From the NCBI GenBank assembly GCA_030142905.1, contig JASJOG010000120.1, forward strand, positions 62,001 to 126,000: 64,000 bases of DNA. Reading direction: 5' to 3'. The DNA comes from Heliopora coerulea. Its lineage: Eukaryota; Cnidaria; Anthozoa; Scleralcyonacea; Helioporidae. The notes below the pieces were generated by a model, which saw only the letters and a list, made by a program, of their open reading frames with translations, was not told where the DNA came from and did not search any database. The position numbers were made by a program, and so were the translations under genes. The first letter of the stretch is position 1. The number at the start of each line of letters is the position of its first letter. Positions 10,878-21,800 of the stretch are shown in pieces.

Positions 10878-11390
10878 TTGCTTATAGCTCCCAAACGTGT
10901 TGTTTACCTCTCTTTACCATTTACTGGACAACATTTCTCTCATATCCGAACTCAGATAAAAAAACTTTTCTCATCCGCTTTTCCTCACATCAACATCAGG
11001 TGTGTTGCCCAGCCGTCGGTTAGACTTTTACAATTCTTCTCTTTTAAAGACAAGATTCCTCTACGGTTAAGATCGCATGTAGTTTATCATTTTGCGCATC
11101 GAAGCTGCGGAGCTTCGTATGTTGGAGAAACCATCCGGCACCTCCATACACGCGTATCTGACCATATGAGAATCTCACCTCTCACAGGTAAAAAGCTCAC
11201 TAACCCTCCCCTCACCAGCATTCTTTCACACCACCGTGACACGGGTCACCCAGTCTCCTTTGATGATTTTAAAATCCTTTCTTCTTGTCCTTTTGAGTTC
11301 GAACTTCTTTTACGGGAAAGTCTACTCATTCGCAATCTTAAACCCTCTTCAAATGCCACTATTGGCTCAGCACCACTTTTCCTTTTATAA
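10878..11390 (+). pseudogene. PLE-2 GIY-YIG endonuclease domain
   Basis: A 170-codon frame containing VVYLSLPFTGQHFSHIRTQI, KDKIPLRLRSHVVYHF, then GASYVGETIRHLHTRVSDH, the GIY-YIG core, followed by LSHHRDTGHPVSFDDFKIL and RESLLIRNLKPS. It is the DNA-nicking domain at the PLE C-terminus. The zinc-like Cys before the core reads H-A-H-R-S-C, so one expected Cys appears replaced. It is in a different frame from the upstream RT, so it is no longer part of a fusion ORF. Confidence 0.8.
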
Positions 11391-11523
11391 TTTCTTCTTT
11401 ACTCTTCCATGCTGTTAGTGTTACTCATACCTGTAACTTTTATTTTTAGTATGTCTTCTGATTGGTTAATGCATGAATATTATTACACTCTGTAACTATA
11501 TACTTAGGCTTTAGATAGTTGTG

Positions 11524-11580
11524 TAAATTATTCTCTGATGATGTTGTGATGAATACAACGAAACGTTAGAACTTTATTTA
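11524..11580 (+). ncRNA. Type I hammerhead-ribozyme-like motif, PLE-2
   Basis: Stem I pairs TAAAT and TTCT (11524-11534) with AGAA and ATTTA (11568-11580). The core CTGATGA is at 11535-11541, stem II GTTGT/ACAAC at 43-47 and 55-59, GAAA at 11560-11563, and the presumed cleavage triplet GTT at 11565-11567. Stem III is only A-C/G-U with no loop, but AACGTT is self-complementary, as expected for a hammerhead that acts as a dimer in tandem PLE transcripts. One extra T (11542) lies between the core and stem II. Position at the copy/copy joint matches published PLE hammerheads. Activity is inferred. Confidence 0.6.
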
Positions 11581-11779
11581 ATATTATGATTTTACTTCTT
11601 TGTCCGACTCGGTGGCTTTCGTAAAGGTATTTTGCTGGGCTTTGATATTCCTCTTGAGATTACGTTTTCCGCCTGGTCAATCCATAGCTGATGTTTTAAA
11701 GATACACTATATCTGGCATGATTCTTATCCTGTTTTTGCTGACGCCATCAGTTAACAGAAGCTACCGTGTTTCGTCCTT

Positions 11780-12000
11780 TGTAGGGAACGCAAGAAGAAA
11801 CCCACACTTTCACAATAATCACTAGTTTATATTTATTTATTCTCGATCACAAGGAAAAAATCGTCACAATATCACAACCCACAGAGCACAAGCACAACTT
11901 GCAGTGTCAAATTACATTACTGATCACATTACCTACATATGGTATTATTGGTTATTGGCTCTAACAAAATCAATCCCGTTAAACCTAACGGTTTCCGACA
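11780..12000 (-). repeat. BEL/Pao 3' LTR
   Basis: About 221 bp, matching 17321-17547 with roughly five scattered substitutions. One internal stretch (about 11941-11957) does not align with its partner. Retained TG/CA-type ends. Confidence 0.9.
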
Positions 12001-12137
12001 CACTCCCCCATGAGTCTCCCTAATGGAGGCTCATGCAATTAAAGGAAACTGCCTCTCACTAACAAAACTAAGAAACTAAATACTGCTAAGTTAAGGTGTT
12101 CAATTGACATAGGTGAGAAAATTAGATAGTGTACAGT

Positions 12138-14327
12138 TCAAGAGTTCTCTTCAGTCCCAAGGATTTTCAGTCTTTCTCTCGCTACGATTGCTGCTGTCCT
12201 CTTCGGTCGGAAAACAGGGGCGTCTACGTTCAAGGTAGTTGGTGTGGTCGTCTTGGTTACGTTACAAGATAACTCCAGCGGGTAAAGATGCTGTACTGGT
12301 CTTTCTAAGTAATCCCTCCCGGCCCGTAGCTTCACCGCTCGTATTTCGCCATCCCGACCTTGAACGATAGCAAAGGGCCATTTGCCTCTACTCTTTTCTA
12401 ATGGAGATTTTATGATCACCACGTCTTCCACTGCCAACTGTAGCTTGGCGCCCGGGTGTTTCATGTTGTGTCGCTCTCTCAAGGCGCGAAGGTACTCCTT
12501 AGTCCACCGATACCACATGGCTTCTTTGCACCTTCGTAAGTACTTTTCTCGCTTCCTAAGATCTGTGTCTTGAAGGTGATGTGGCTCTTGTTCGGGCAAC
12601 AGATTTGGACCTTGGAATAGCATGGAAGATGGTGTCAACACAGGAAGTTGAATGTCATCTTCTACGTAACAGAGAGGTCGATTGTTAACCGTTATTTGTA
12701 CATCCCATACAACATCACAGAGTTCAGGCCAGGTAAGCAAACCATTCCCAATGGTTTTAAGAAACGCAGATTTTACCACTCCAACAAGCCGTTCAAATTG
12801 CCCTCCCCACCATGGCGCTCTGCTTAAGTTGAAGGTCCACGAGATGTTGTGCTTCGTCAAAAGGGCATGAAGTTGTTCGTCGTATTGCGCCTTTTTTAGC
12901 CATCTTGCTGCCACGATAAATGTTTTCCCATTGTCAGAGTAAATTTTCTTCGGACGACCACGACGAGCAATAAATCTTTTTAGGCTGCGGATGAATTCAC
13001 CGGTTTCTAGATTAGTCAAGACTTCTAGAAACACGCCTTGGGTGAGACTGCAGGCGTATAATACGAGATATGCTTTGCCTTCTACTTTTCCCTTTCGTCG
13101 ATACTTGATGGGTCCCGCAAAATCCACTCCAATTGTCTCGAAGGCAGTTGATCCCTCAGTTCGGGAAGTTGGAAGTAAACCAGGAGGAGGTTGGGCTTGC
13201 GCAAGGGCCTGAAATCGCTTACAGCCCCAACACTGCTTAATGACGCGTCTCGTCACTCGTCGAAGACGTGGTACCCAATGACGCTCACGAACTTTAGCCA
13301 TTGTAAGACCTACACCACCATGTAGGGTATCTTGATGCGCTTGCGCTACATACTTCTCGGTAAATTGGCTGTCATCAGGAAGGTAGGTGGGATAAAGTCC
13401 TTGAATCCGACCGCGATATTCGAGGATTCCTTCGGAATTCGGCTGAAGATTTAGCTGTAATCGATCTTCCTCGTACTTTGGACGATTTTTTGCACGATCT
13501 TGTTCACGCAGAATCCACCATTTTAATTCTCGTTCTACTTCGTCAGTCGTACTTGGCCCGACTATCTTGGGATGTCTTCTGTAATTCTGTACCAGCCGTC
13601 TAATCCAAACACATACTCGCAAGGTAGTTTTGAGATTGCGTCTTCCCAACAACTCACCAAACTCATCAGTTTCGTCGATTGTGATGGCCATTACTTCCTT
13701 CACCATTTTTGCTTCTGCTTCCGACTCCTCACTAGCGCTTGTCGCACGATTTTGGGGCCATTGTTCAGGATGAGGCAACCACACTGGCCCTTTCCACCAA
13801 AGATCATTGTTGGAGACAGGTCCGCCACGACTACCAAGGTCAGCTGGGTTCTGTGCAGTTGGTACGTGTCTCCAGGATTTAACTTCGTGGTTCTGGATCT
13901 TCCGAACGCGATTTTCAACGAATTGGCGATACTCTCCTCCACCACAAATCCAGTGCAGGGCCACTGTACTATCGAGCCAACAATGGACTTCTGTTACTGG
14001 GAAACCCTCAAGTGCTGCTCGCAAATTATCGACAAGATTTACAGCCATATGTCCAGCGACCAATTCCAATCTCGGAATAGTTAAACTTCGTTTCGCCAGT
14101 CTAGATTTCGCAGCGACAATTGCTTGGCTAACTCCAGAGGTCTGTCGAACAACAGCATAAATGGCAGCACAGACACCACGACCGCTGGCATCACCAAGGG
14201 CATGTAATTCCACCGCTTCTATTGGCTCTCTATGGGTCACTAAACTGTGTCGAACAGTGACGTTCTCAGGCAGGCCCTTTTCCAATTTCTCCCATTTCTT
14301 TATCAAGGGTGAAGGAAGAGGAGCGTC
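12138..14327 (-). pseudogene. BEL/Pao pol, RNase H and integrase
   Basis: Directly in frame with the upstream pol after the TAG. RNase H residues: HALGDASGRG (Asp), IPRLELVAGHMA (Glu), HCWLDSTVALHW (Asp). Integrase: zinc module AHQDTLHGGVG...CWGCKRF, catalytic core IGVDFAGPI (Asp), IYSDNGKTF (Asp) and WWGGQFERLVG (Glu). C-terminal DUF5641-type segment with VVIIKSPLEKSRGKWPFAIV. The 722-codon frame from the first Met (14306) is otherwise intact, so this half looks young. It integrates the cDNA. Confidence 0.93.
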
Positions 14328-16136
14328 CTACGCTTGTTTCGTGTCACAGGCATCTCGGTATAAGATCTTTCCTTCAAGCGTAACAGGAGAGACCAATCCA
14401 AGTGGATCGTACACCTTTGCTAGTTTTCCGAGTATACCTCTCTTCGTAGGTTCTGCGTTCTTTTCCGGGAAGGAGATGGTCAGCGTGTCCTTTACGCAGT
14501 CCCATCGCAGGCCAAGTAGATTGCATTCACCACTTGTGGGCACATTTAGTTGTTGCTGAACATACGAAGGCTCCCCGTCATTCTCGGTGATATTATCGTA
14601 CATCAATTCTGGCACGTTGGAATGCCATTTATGGAGAGAAAACGCGGCGCCAGCAAATATCTTGTTCGCTTCTTCCTTAAGGTCTCGAGCATCGCTTACT
14701 GTTGTTCCACCAGAAATGAGATCGTCCACATATAGGCTACGCTCAATCTCGTTCACGGTCGTTGGACGTTCTTTCCAGGATTCAAGATGCTGCTCGATTA
14801 CTCCCGCCAATAAAAAAGGGGAAGGAGCCAGCCCAAACAAGGCCCTCGTGAAGCGAAGCGTCTCCACCTCTGTAGAATTAGGATTCTGCAACCAATGGAA
14901 ACGAAGGGAGTCGCGCTCCCTTTCTTTAATACGCACTGGAAGGAACGCTTTACGAAGATCTCCAGCGACAGCCACGGGGTAGAATCTACCACGCACCATC
15001 ACGTTCCAGAGTTTGTTTTGCAACGGTGGGCCAGGGTCTAAACAGTCATTCAGCGAAAGACCTTTGTTTCCACCTCGGGCTGAGCAATCATAGACCACTC
15101 TCAATTTGGTGCTTTCGGCTTCTTCGCGAACGACAGCTTGATGTGGCATGTAATATTCTTTCCCCACCACTTCAAGAAGTGCCCTTTCTACTACGCCTTG
15201 TTCCAACTGTTCGCGAATGATGGCATCGTATTCTTCTAGTCTTCCCATTCTGTTAAGCTTCCTAACTTGTGTCTGCAACCGTTGCAGGCTTCCATTTCGG
15301 TTCGAAGGTAGAGGAGGGTGGTTTCCCTTCCAAGGTAGGTCAGTTTCGTACCAGCCTTCAACAGGATGGCGAGAAAGCTGCTCTCGAAACTCCTCGTAAA
15401 CTACTCTTTGATCACCCGAGGGCGAATCAGCTAGTCCAAGGACATCGAGGCTACACAGGCGTTCATAATCTGAGGAGGAGTTAATGGCAAGGAAACCATT
15501 TGTCCGATCGATTCCATCTCCTGGCGCCATGATCACCCATCCGAAACGAGTCAGTTCGGCTACTGGTTCTCCTTGTCTACCAAGACGCAATTGCGTATTA
15601 GTGCAAATCTTGGCGTATTCGTTTGCTCCAAGTATCAAGTGAACTGGCAAATGGTCGTCAGGGGTCTTGTCTTCCATAACCACACTTTGTAAGTGCTGGT
15701 GTTCCTGAATAAGCTTATCATAACGTGGATTATCAAGAGTTTTCAATTCACGTTTGTTTATAACGGTTACTTTGGCATCTAGGGTGAAATCTCCTCTCAA
15801 CGACTTGAGTACAAGGTCATGTTCCACTAACTTGGCTGTGATAACACCAAACAATGTAGTAATCTTTCGGTTACTACTTTTCACGGCTTTCGTTTTCACT
15901 AAACTCGTCAACGTCGTCGATGCGTACGAATGACTCGCTCCACTAACGAGTAGAGCTCTAAATTTAAGCCCATCAATCTTAACTACAACGGAAGTTCCAC
16001 CAACACTCGTTGTCAACACTCTTTCCTCTTGTTCTTCAGAGGCTTTAGGGCAAATGGACGTATGATGTCGTTTTTTTGCATTTCTGGCACGATAACTTGA
16101 TCTTGCACGCACTCGCTGCGTGTAGACCGTTGGCAC
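14328..16136 (-). pseudogene. BEL/Pao pol, protease and reverse transcriptase
   Basis: A retropepsin-like segment reads FRALLVSGASHSYAS; the catalytic Asp of the usual D-S/T-G-A is a Val here. An RT follows with RVVYDCSARG, VAVAGDLRKAFLPVRI (motif A), FGLAPSPFLLAGVI (motif B) and SLYVDDLISGG (catalytic YVDD), then a Pao-type connection ending KVYDPLGLVSPVTLEGKILY. The frame ends at a TAG (14328-14330) and the next frame (14327 down) is in the same register, so one nonsense change splits pol. Confidence 0.9.
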
Positions 16137-17265
16137 AGTTAAAACAAAGGCGTTTCTTCACCAAAATTCGTTTTCTCTCATTTGGGGATACCACTTTGTC
16201 ACACGAGCTCATCTTGTGGTCGGCATTGTTACAGTAAATGCACCGGATTTCTTGTTCTCGGGAATTAAACGCGCGTGCACTTCTCGAATCCTTCTCTTTG
16301 GTTTTCTTACTCATGCCTTTAACATTGTCGTTGGTCTCCGTCCACTTTCTCAAGGCCTCTAAAAGTTCTTTAAATGTCCAACTTCTCCAGTCACTTTGGA
16401 CATGCGACACCAGTTCCTCTTTCACCGCCTCGAGCTTTTTCACTACATAATACACCGTCCCTTGAATAGTGCCTAATTTCTCGAGAGTTTCCAAACTCTG
16501 GACGTTAAATAACAACTGTTCGTAAAACCGATGTATTTTCGAAACATCTCGCTCTGTTATGCTCGGTAGCTCAATTATGCTGACTACGTAAGAACCGGCG
16601 ACTTCGCTGGGGTGGCCATACTTCTCTTCTGGATATTTCAATCCCCGCTTATAGCCTTCTTCAGTGAAAGGTAAACAATCGATTGCGCGCCTAATATGAG
16701 GTTCCACCAATTCCTTCAGATGGGAAAACTTGGTGCTTGGAGAAACGTTTTGCGAATCGACCATGGCGTTGAATCGGCCCGAAAAGCGCACCCAATCATG
16801 CGGCTTGCCATTGAATCTTGTTATGTTTAACTTCGGCAATTTTGCAGTTTTTTCCGAAAGTTCTCTCTCTTTTAGCGCGGCCTCTAGTTTCTGCTCTAGA
16901 AGTTGTTTCTCGAATTTCATTTTTTGTTCGCAACTTTGCACCAGCTCTCGCTGCTTGGCACTTTGATCAAGTTCTTCTACAAATTTCAACAGTTTGTTTT
17001 GGTCTTTATCCGCTTCGGTAACACACGCATCAATTTCATTCGCCCATTGTTCTACATTTTCTTCCGTGTCACCTTGTCCGAATTTCGCTTCTTCAATGCT
17101 GCCCTTTAATGTAGTAATCGTACTTACGATTGTTGCGATGGATTCCTTTTGTCGTTCAACTGCAATTCGCTCTCCGGTACTTAGAATTTTGTCAGTTCGC
17201 TTCAGGCGAAATTGTAGAGCCTTTAACTTGGCCTCCATCTCGGAGAGTTGTTTCTTGAGAGACAT
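16045..17265 (-). pseudogene. BEL/Pao gag
   Basis: A 406-codon frame: N-terminal coiled-coil region (residues 1-140, rich in Glu, Lys and Leu), a DUF1759-type gag core starting near LPKLNITRFNGKPHDWVRFS, and two CCHC zinc knuckles, C-I-Y-C...H...C and CFNCANGLHAASAC. Gag packages the element RNA. After CQKCKK the frame runs into non-homologous residues while the pol frame carries on, so a +1 frame change occurs in the A7 run near 16072-16078. It may be decay or a natural shift site; decay is simpler given the other defects. Confidence 0.88.
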
Positions 17266-17320
17266 ATTTCACGTGCGCATCCAGTTATACGAATAAGTAT
17301 CCCGTCGGAGGTGCCAGTAA

Positions 17321-17547
17321 TGTAGGGAACGCAAGAAGAAACCCACATTTTCACAATAATCACTAGTTTATATTTATTTATTCTCGATCACAAGGAAAAA
17401 ATCGTCACAATATCACAACCCGCAGAACACAAGCACAACTCGCAGTGTCAAATTACATTACTGATCACATTACCTACATATGCACTTCCGCTTTAAGCTT
17501 ATTGGCTCTAACAAAATCAATCCCGTTAAACCTAACAGTTTCCGACA
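17321..17547 (-). repeat. BEL/Pao 5' LTR
   Basis: About 227 bp, upstream LTR in transcript direction. It differs from the 3' LTR mainly by a replaced internal stretch CACTTCCGCTTTAAGCTTA near 17481. The promoter for the element should lie here. Confidence 0.9.
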
Positions 17548-17552
17548 CCTTT

Positions 17553-18831
17553 GGTAAAACCTTTTTTTGTTGTTTGAACAACCAGGCAAAAATCCCTTAA
17601 CCACTCCGTACTTCCTTCGTCGTAAGGTTGATAAGATTAAGTCATTTTTTGTGTTTTTACAATGTTATGAATTAAAAAAAACTTTGACAAGCCGATAACT
17701 TCAAAAAATATAAGAGAAAACTAAAAACAAAAACATAACCAGAAAAAGTCGCAGAAATGGTCAAAAGTGCCGGGGGAACTTGCCAGGAACATGGCGGCAT
17801 GCACATGAGCATAAAAAATTAAAGACAAATTATTACGCGAGTTGGACCTCTAGTTGATTATTTACTCTGTGCCTCTGATTGTCACCTTGGCCCACGCCCT
17901 TGGTGCGTTCGCGCGGTGCGAGGGCACTAATCTCGAGGTGCGTGGAGTCCATCTACACGTGCGTCGACTAGGTTGTCTGAGGCTGAACTTTAGTTGAATG
18001 CAGCAATCTGTGTTCGCAGTCAGTGTTACAAAGTCTTATTTTCTGGGCTACACTGATAGTGGAGAATTTTCACTGTGTGTATAGCCTCTCCTTGTCGACG
18101 GCAGAGGAATTGAATCGGGCTTCCATGTTTGCTTGTAAATACAAGTTTGTAAAACTGGTACGTACCATGTATTAATTTCAGCTTCGTTGCCTATATTTTT
18201 AGGTTTTGGTTGCTGTGAGTGACAGTGAGAACGAAACACGAAGTGTACGAGACAGGTAACAACAGCCTAAGCATCTCCAGTTCATTGTAGCCATCGATCA
18301 TCGTCTAGTCCTCGGAAGCAAGCATCTCCTTCGACTGTATTTGGTCGTCTTAAACGCAGCATTGCTTGCTAGGGTAAGTCTTGAAATGACGATATTTGAA
18401 AGATCTCTCAGTACTCTGTTCATATCCATTGTTTACGTCTGGTATGTAGGAAGAACTAAACGAAATATTCTTCCACATATCAACATATTCTGATTTCATT
18501 TGTTGGGAAAATGTTTTATGACTTTTGCAATCGTGATGGATCGGTTGCATATGAATGAAACGAACCGTCAATTCTACCCACAAAGGTCTACATCATTTGT
18601 ATAGGCTTCAATCAAATATATAGCCAGAACGACTTCACCAAATATTTACATGATGTTGTACTTGGTAGAAATTTAATTTGATATTGGTCATAACAGTAAA
18701 ATTCTATTATCCATCTTGTTTGGCCTTCATTGGCCATTGTATTGTATAGTGACATTTGAGTGCAGGGACAATTTAAGCATACATGCCAACATATGTATAT
18801 GTGGAAGTGGTAAGACGCAAGAAACATCTAG
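17553..18831. other. Non-coding stretch, no gene seen
   Basis: AT-rich, short ORFs only, none bounded by convincing splice sites or showing a domain. Confidence 0.4.
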
Positions 18832-18893
18832 GAGGGCATGCAGTTGATGTTAGGCGTTCATGATGAACGCCTAAGGGCTAACTTGCATGCCTC
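18832..18893. repeat. Strong small hairpin
   Basis: The inner arms TTAGGCGTTCA (18850-18860) and TGAACGCCTAA (18864-18874) pair perfectly around a 3-nt loop. The outer arms GAGGGCATGCA and TGCATGCCTC pair with one bulge and are joined through GTT/AAC, so nearly all of the 62 nt folds. It resembles a pre-miRNA-sized foldback or the core of a small MITE; nothing here decides which. Confidence 0.6.
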
Positions 18894-21800
18894 AGTCATT
18901 TTAATGGCCTATTTTCAGTCACTGCCAAGGGATTTTTGCTTGGAGATTGTCATAAACTTAACCGAAAATACTTTTTTTTTTTTAAATTTGTCAAACTGGT
19001 ATGAAAATCGTAGAAAATATTTAAAGCGGTACTATTTCATACATTGTTGGTACGGAGATACATTAGCACTCAAATCGGTATTGTACCACCAAAATTGGTA
19101 TGGTTGGCATGTATAAGAGTACGTAGTACTGTGCAGCATTTATCTTCGTTTTTATATTAAATTTTTACACGTGTGATGTTTGATATGGAAAATATATTTA
19201 ATCACATTTCTATGGTCTGTACTATGATAAAACATGGGCTACACAGAACAATTTTTTTCCAACACAGAACATGCACCAATGTGTCAAAAAATACATTGAA
19301 CATACAGAAGACAGAAACTGAAGGAGGTAATTAATGATCAAAGATATCTGTAGCTTATTTGAAATATTAAAATTATGCAGAAAGCTGCAAGGTGAAGTTC
19401 AGACAACAAAACATGCAGAACTAGATTCTCTTAAAATGTCAAAATTGAAGGCCAATTATTATAATTTGCTATCACACCTGAATTTTGAAAAATCTATAAA
19501 TGCAAAGATTATGAAGAGATCAGATAATTGCTGTTTTAAAGTGGATGGATTTTTCTGTGAAAAAAGGTTTGTTTTGGTTTTGTAAGGTTTTGAAGTTATT
19601 ATGTTCCAGGTGAATCTGTGATTTTTGCAGCAAAAGAATATTAGTTTTGAAATGAGAAAGGGATATGATTTGAAAGATGTCTATTTTAACTTAAATTTCC
19701 CTTTTATGTTTGGGAATGCCCTTGATGTTAATTCCAAATTACTTATGGGATTTTATAGTCTGGCTGATTCAAAATGCTCCATGTTATTTTCATCATTGAA
19801 GATTATAGCTCCTATTTCTCTTGTACTGAATGACTGGATAGAAATCCTGGACAAGTGCTGTGGTGAGTTTTGTTGTTTTTTTTACTGTCCAATTGTGACT
19901 TAACCAAAAATAGTATGTTTGAATAAGGAGAATTAATGAGGGAGTACTAAAGGTAACCAAGTAATCAGGAGAAATTTTGCAAACTTGACTGTTGCACATA
20001 ATCTTGCATTATTTGATGGGTATTATCTTTCACATGGTGCTACAGATATTTATAGCTTTGGGTTGCTGCTTAGCCAGGTTTCAAAATTGTCAGGTACTGG
20101 CATATATTAAGAAACTATCCTTCTTGTGTGTAAATTCAGAATTAAATGAAGGGCATTCTTTGAGGATGTGCAACTTTTAACTTAGGGCATCCTGTAACAT
20201 TTTGATTGTTGTGCATGACTTGGTACAAGGTTTGTTTTCAGCACATGTATTTCTAAATCTGAAACATCTGTCCTTTCAAGATAACAGAAATAATCAAAAT
20301 AAGTGAGCAATCTATTAATCTGACGTGCATGTTTAAAAGGAATGTATGCATTAAAGTTAAGTATTTTTGCTTGTAGCTTTTAACTGAAGAAGGCCAAAGG
20401 GCTGAAACATTTTATGGTAGTAAAGATTATTGGAATGCAAGAAGTTACCTGCTTTCACTGTAAGTTTATTTGAGGTTTTTTGTATTGAATGGCAGACTGA
20501 AACTTGATTTTATTACCAATTTATTACCAATCTTTAATAAAATGGCAAGTTTTCGTTTAACTGTGGCTAATGCTGGAATTTTTTGATTGTCTATAGGAAT
20601 ATACTGCAGAATCAATGGGTTGAATAGTCCCTTGACAAAAGTTATTTTAGAATGTGTAGACAAAAAGGGAATTACATAGTAATAAATAAAACAATTGCTG
20701 GTTTTGACCTGTGTGCAGTACATATGATATTATTTGTTCAGGGCTTCCGAGCTATCTTAGAGGAAGCAATGTTCAAATGTCACTGGTAGTCCACATCAGT
20801 TGATGTTGTCTAATGTCCACTGCTCCTTTGTAGATGGACTGAAAGCTCAAAACAAATTATAATAAATGGTGAAACCTGCGACTGCTTTTTATTAATATGA
20901 ATTTACCCTGGTGTGGAAAGCTTAACTAAAAAAAAAGACGAGATTTTTTATCACATGAAAAATCTACTGTGTGCACTGTGGTAGATGACTTCATTTGATT
21001 GACTTTAAAAGTTATGTTACTTAAGTTTTGAAAGTCTGAATTAGGCTTGACCATGGGAAATCATGGCAAGAGCTTGGTTAGTGAACTGAGTAGAGATGTC
21101 TGTACTGGTATTTTAACATACACCTGTTATACCATATTTATAATTGCTAAGAAGATCATAAAGAAATATCCCTGTTTAGCTGGTTAAAATAATTACAGAA
21201 AACATGGGTGAATTGGTAAGAATAACTGGTCTTTCAACCAATTATAATTTACTTAATATTTTATTTTTAGGTTTGTGCAGGATTGTAAATACATGTAAAT
21301 GGATGTGTGCTGGAGCAGGAATGATTATTCATATTAGTAGGAGAAGTAAGTTCTTTGCAATTGCAAACAACTGATGTGTTAAGAGAGTTCTTGCCTTGTT
21401 GGCAAATTTCTATGTTTTCTTGTTCATTATAGTAATACCAAAAGTGTTTTGTCCTTTTAAGCCACTATTAATAATACTTGGGAAGGAATAAACTTGGCAG
21501 CCAATTGCCAGTAAGAGTTTAATAATATTTTAATGTGTTGTCATAGATATTTTGACTACCATGTCTAATTTTTTTCAGAGTTGTATTAGCTTACTGAGCT
21601 GCAGGTTAATGTTATTATTGGGAGCTTTATGAGTTCAATTAGTTTAACTGTTACATACAAAAATATGATTATTATGCTACTCCATTTGTTCACTTTCCGA
21701 ATACAATCCTTTTATTTTTTGTTCATCTTACATTACAATGGGTATTTTCTCCAGATGTGTGTCTTGTTGCTTTGTTTTATATTATCTTTGGTTTGAATTG

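Larger units (their letters stand above)
9390..11706 (+). mobile_element. PLE-2 plus-strand array with RT, GIY-YIG and hammerhead
   Basis: The most complete PLE copy here: RT (9450-10876), GIY-YIG endonuclease (10878-11390), 3' region with a hammerhead-like motif (11524-11580), then the first 100 bp of the next copy (11607-11706), truncated where unrelated sequence starts. It is inverted relative to the minus array at 7288-9298. The RT has an in-frame stop at 10221-10223 and a frameshift near 10395, and the step into the nuclease changes frame near 10870, so it cannot make one protein. Confidence 0.85.
11780..17547 (-). mobile_element. BEL/Pao LTR retrotransposon, nearly complete
   Basis: Two LTRs (11780-12000 and 17321-17547) flank gag and pol on the minus strand, order gag, protease, RT, RNase H, integrase, which is the BEL/Pao order. 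On the minus strand each LTR starts TGTCGGAAAC and ends CCCTACA. Short flanking duplications CCTT(T) occur at 11776 and 17548. Next to the 5' LTR a TGGCACCTCC stretch could be the primer binding site; next to the 3' LTR (12001-12010) is a GGGGGAG purine stretch. Defects: a +1 shift in an A7 run between gag and pol, a TAG at 14328-14330, and loss of the protease Asp. Confidence 0.93.

Noticed and set aside
13572..14084. 170-codon plus-strand ORF
   Set aside because: Antisense shadow of the BEL/Pao RNase H/integrase frame.
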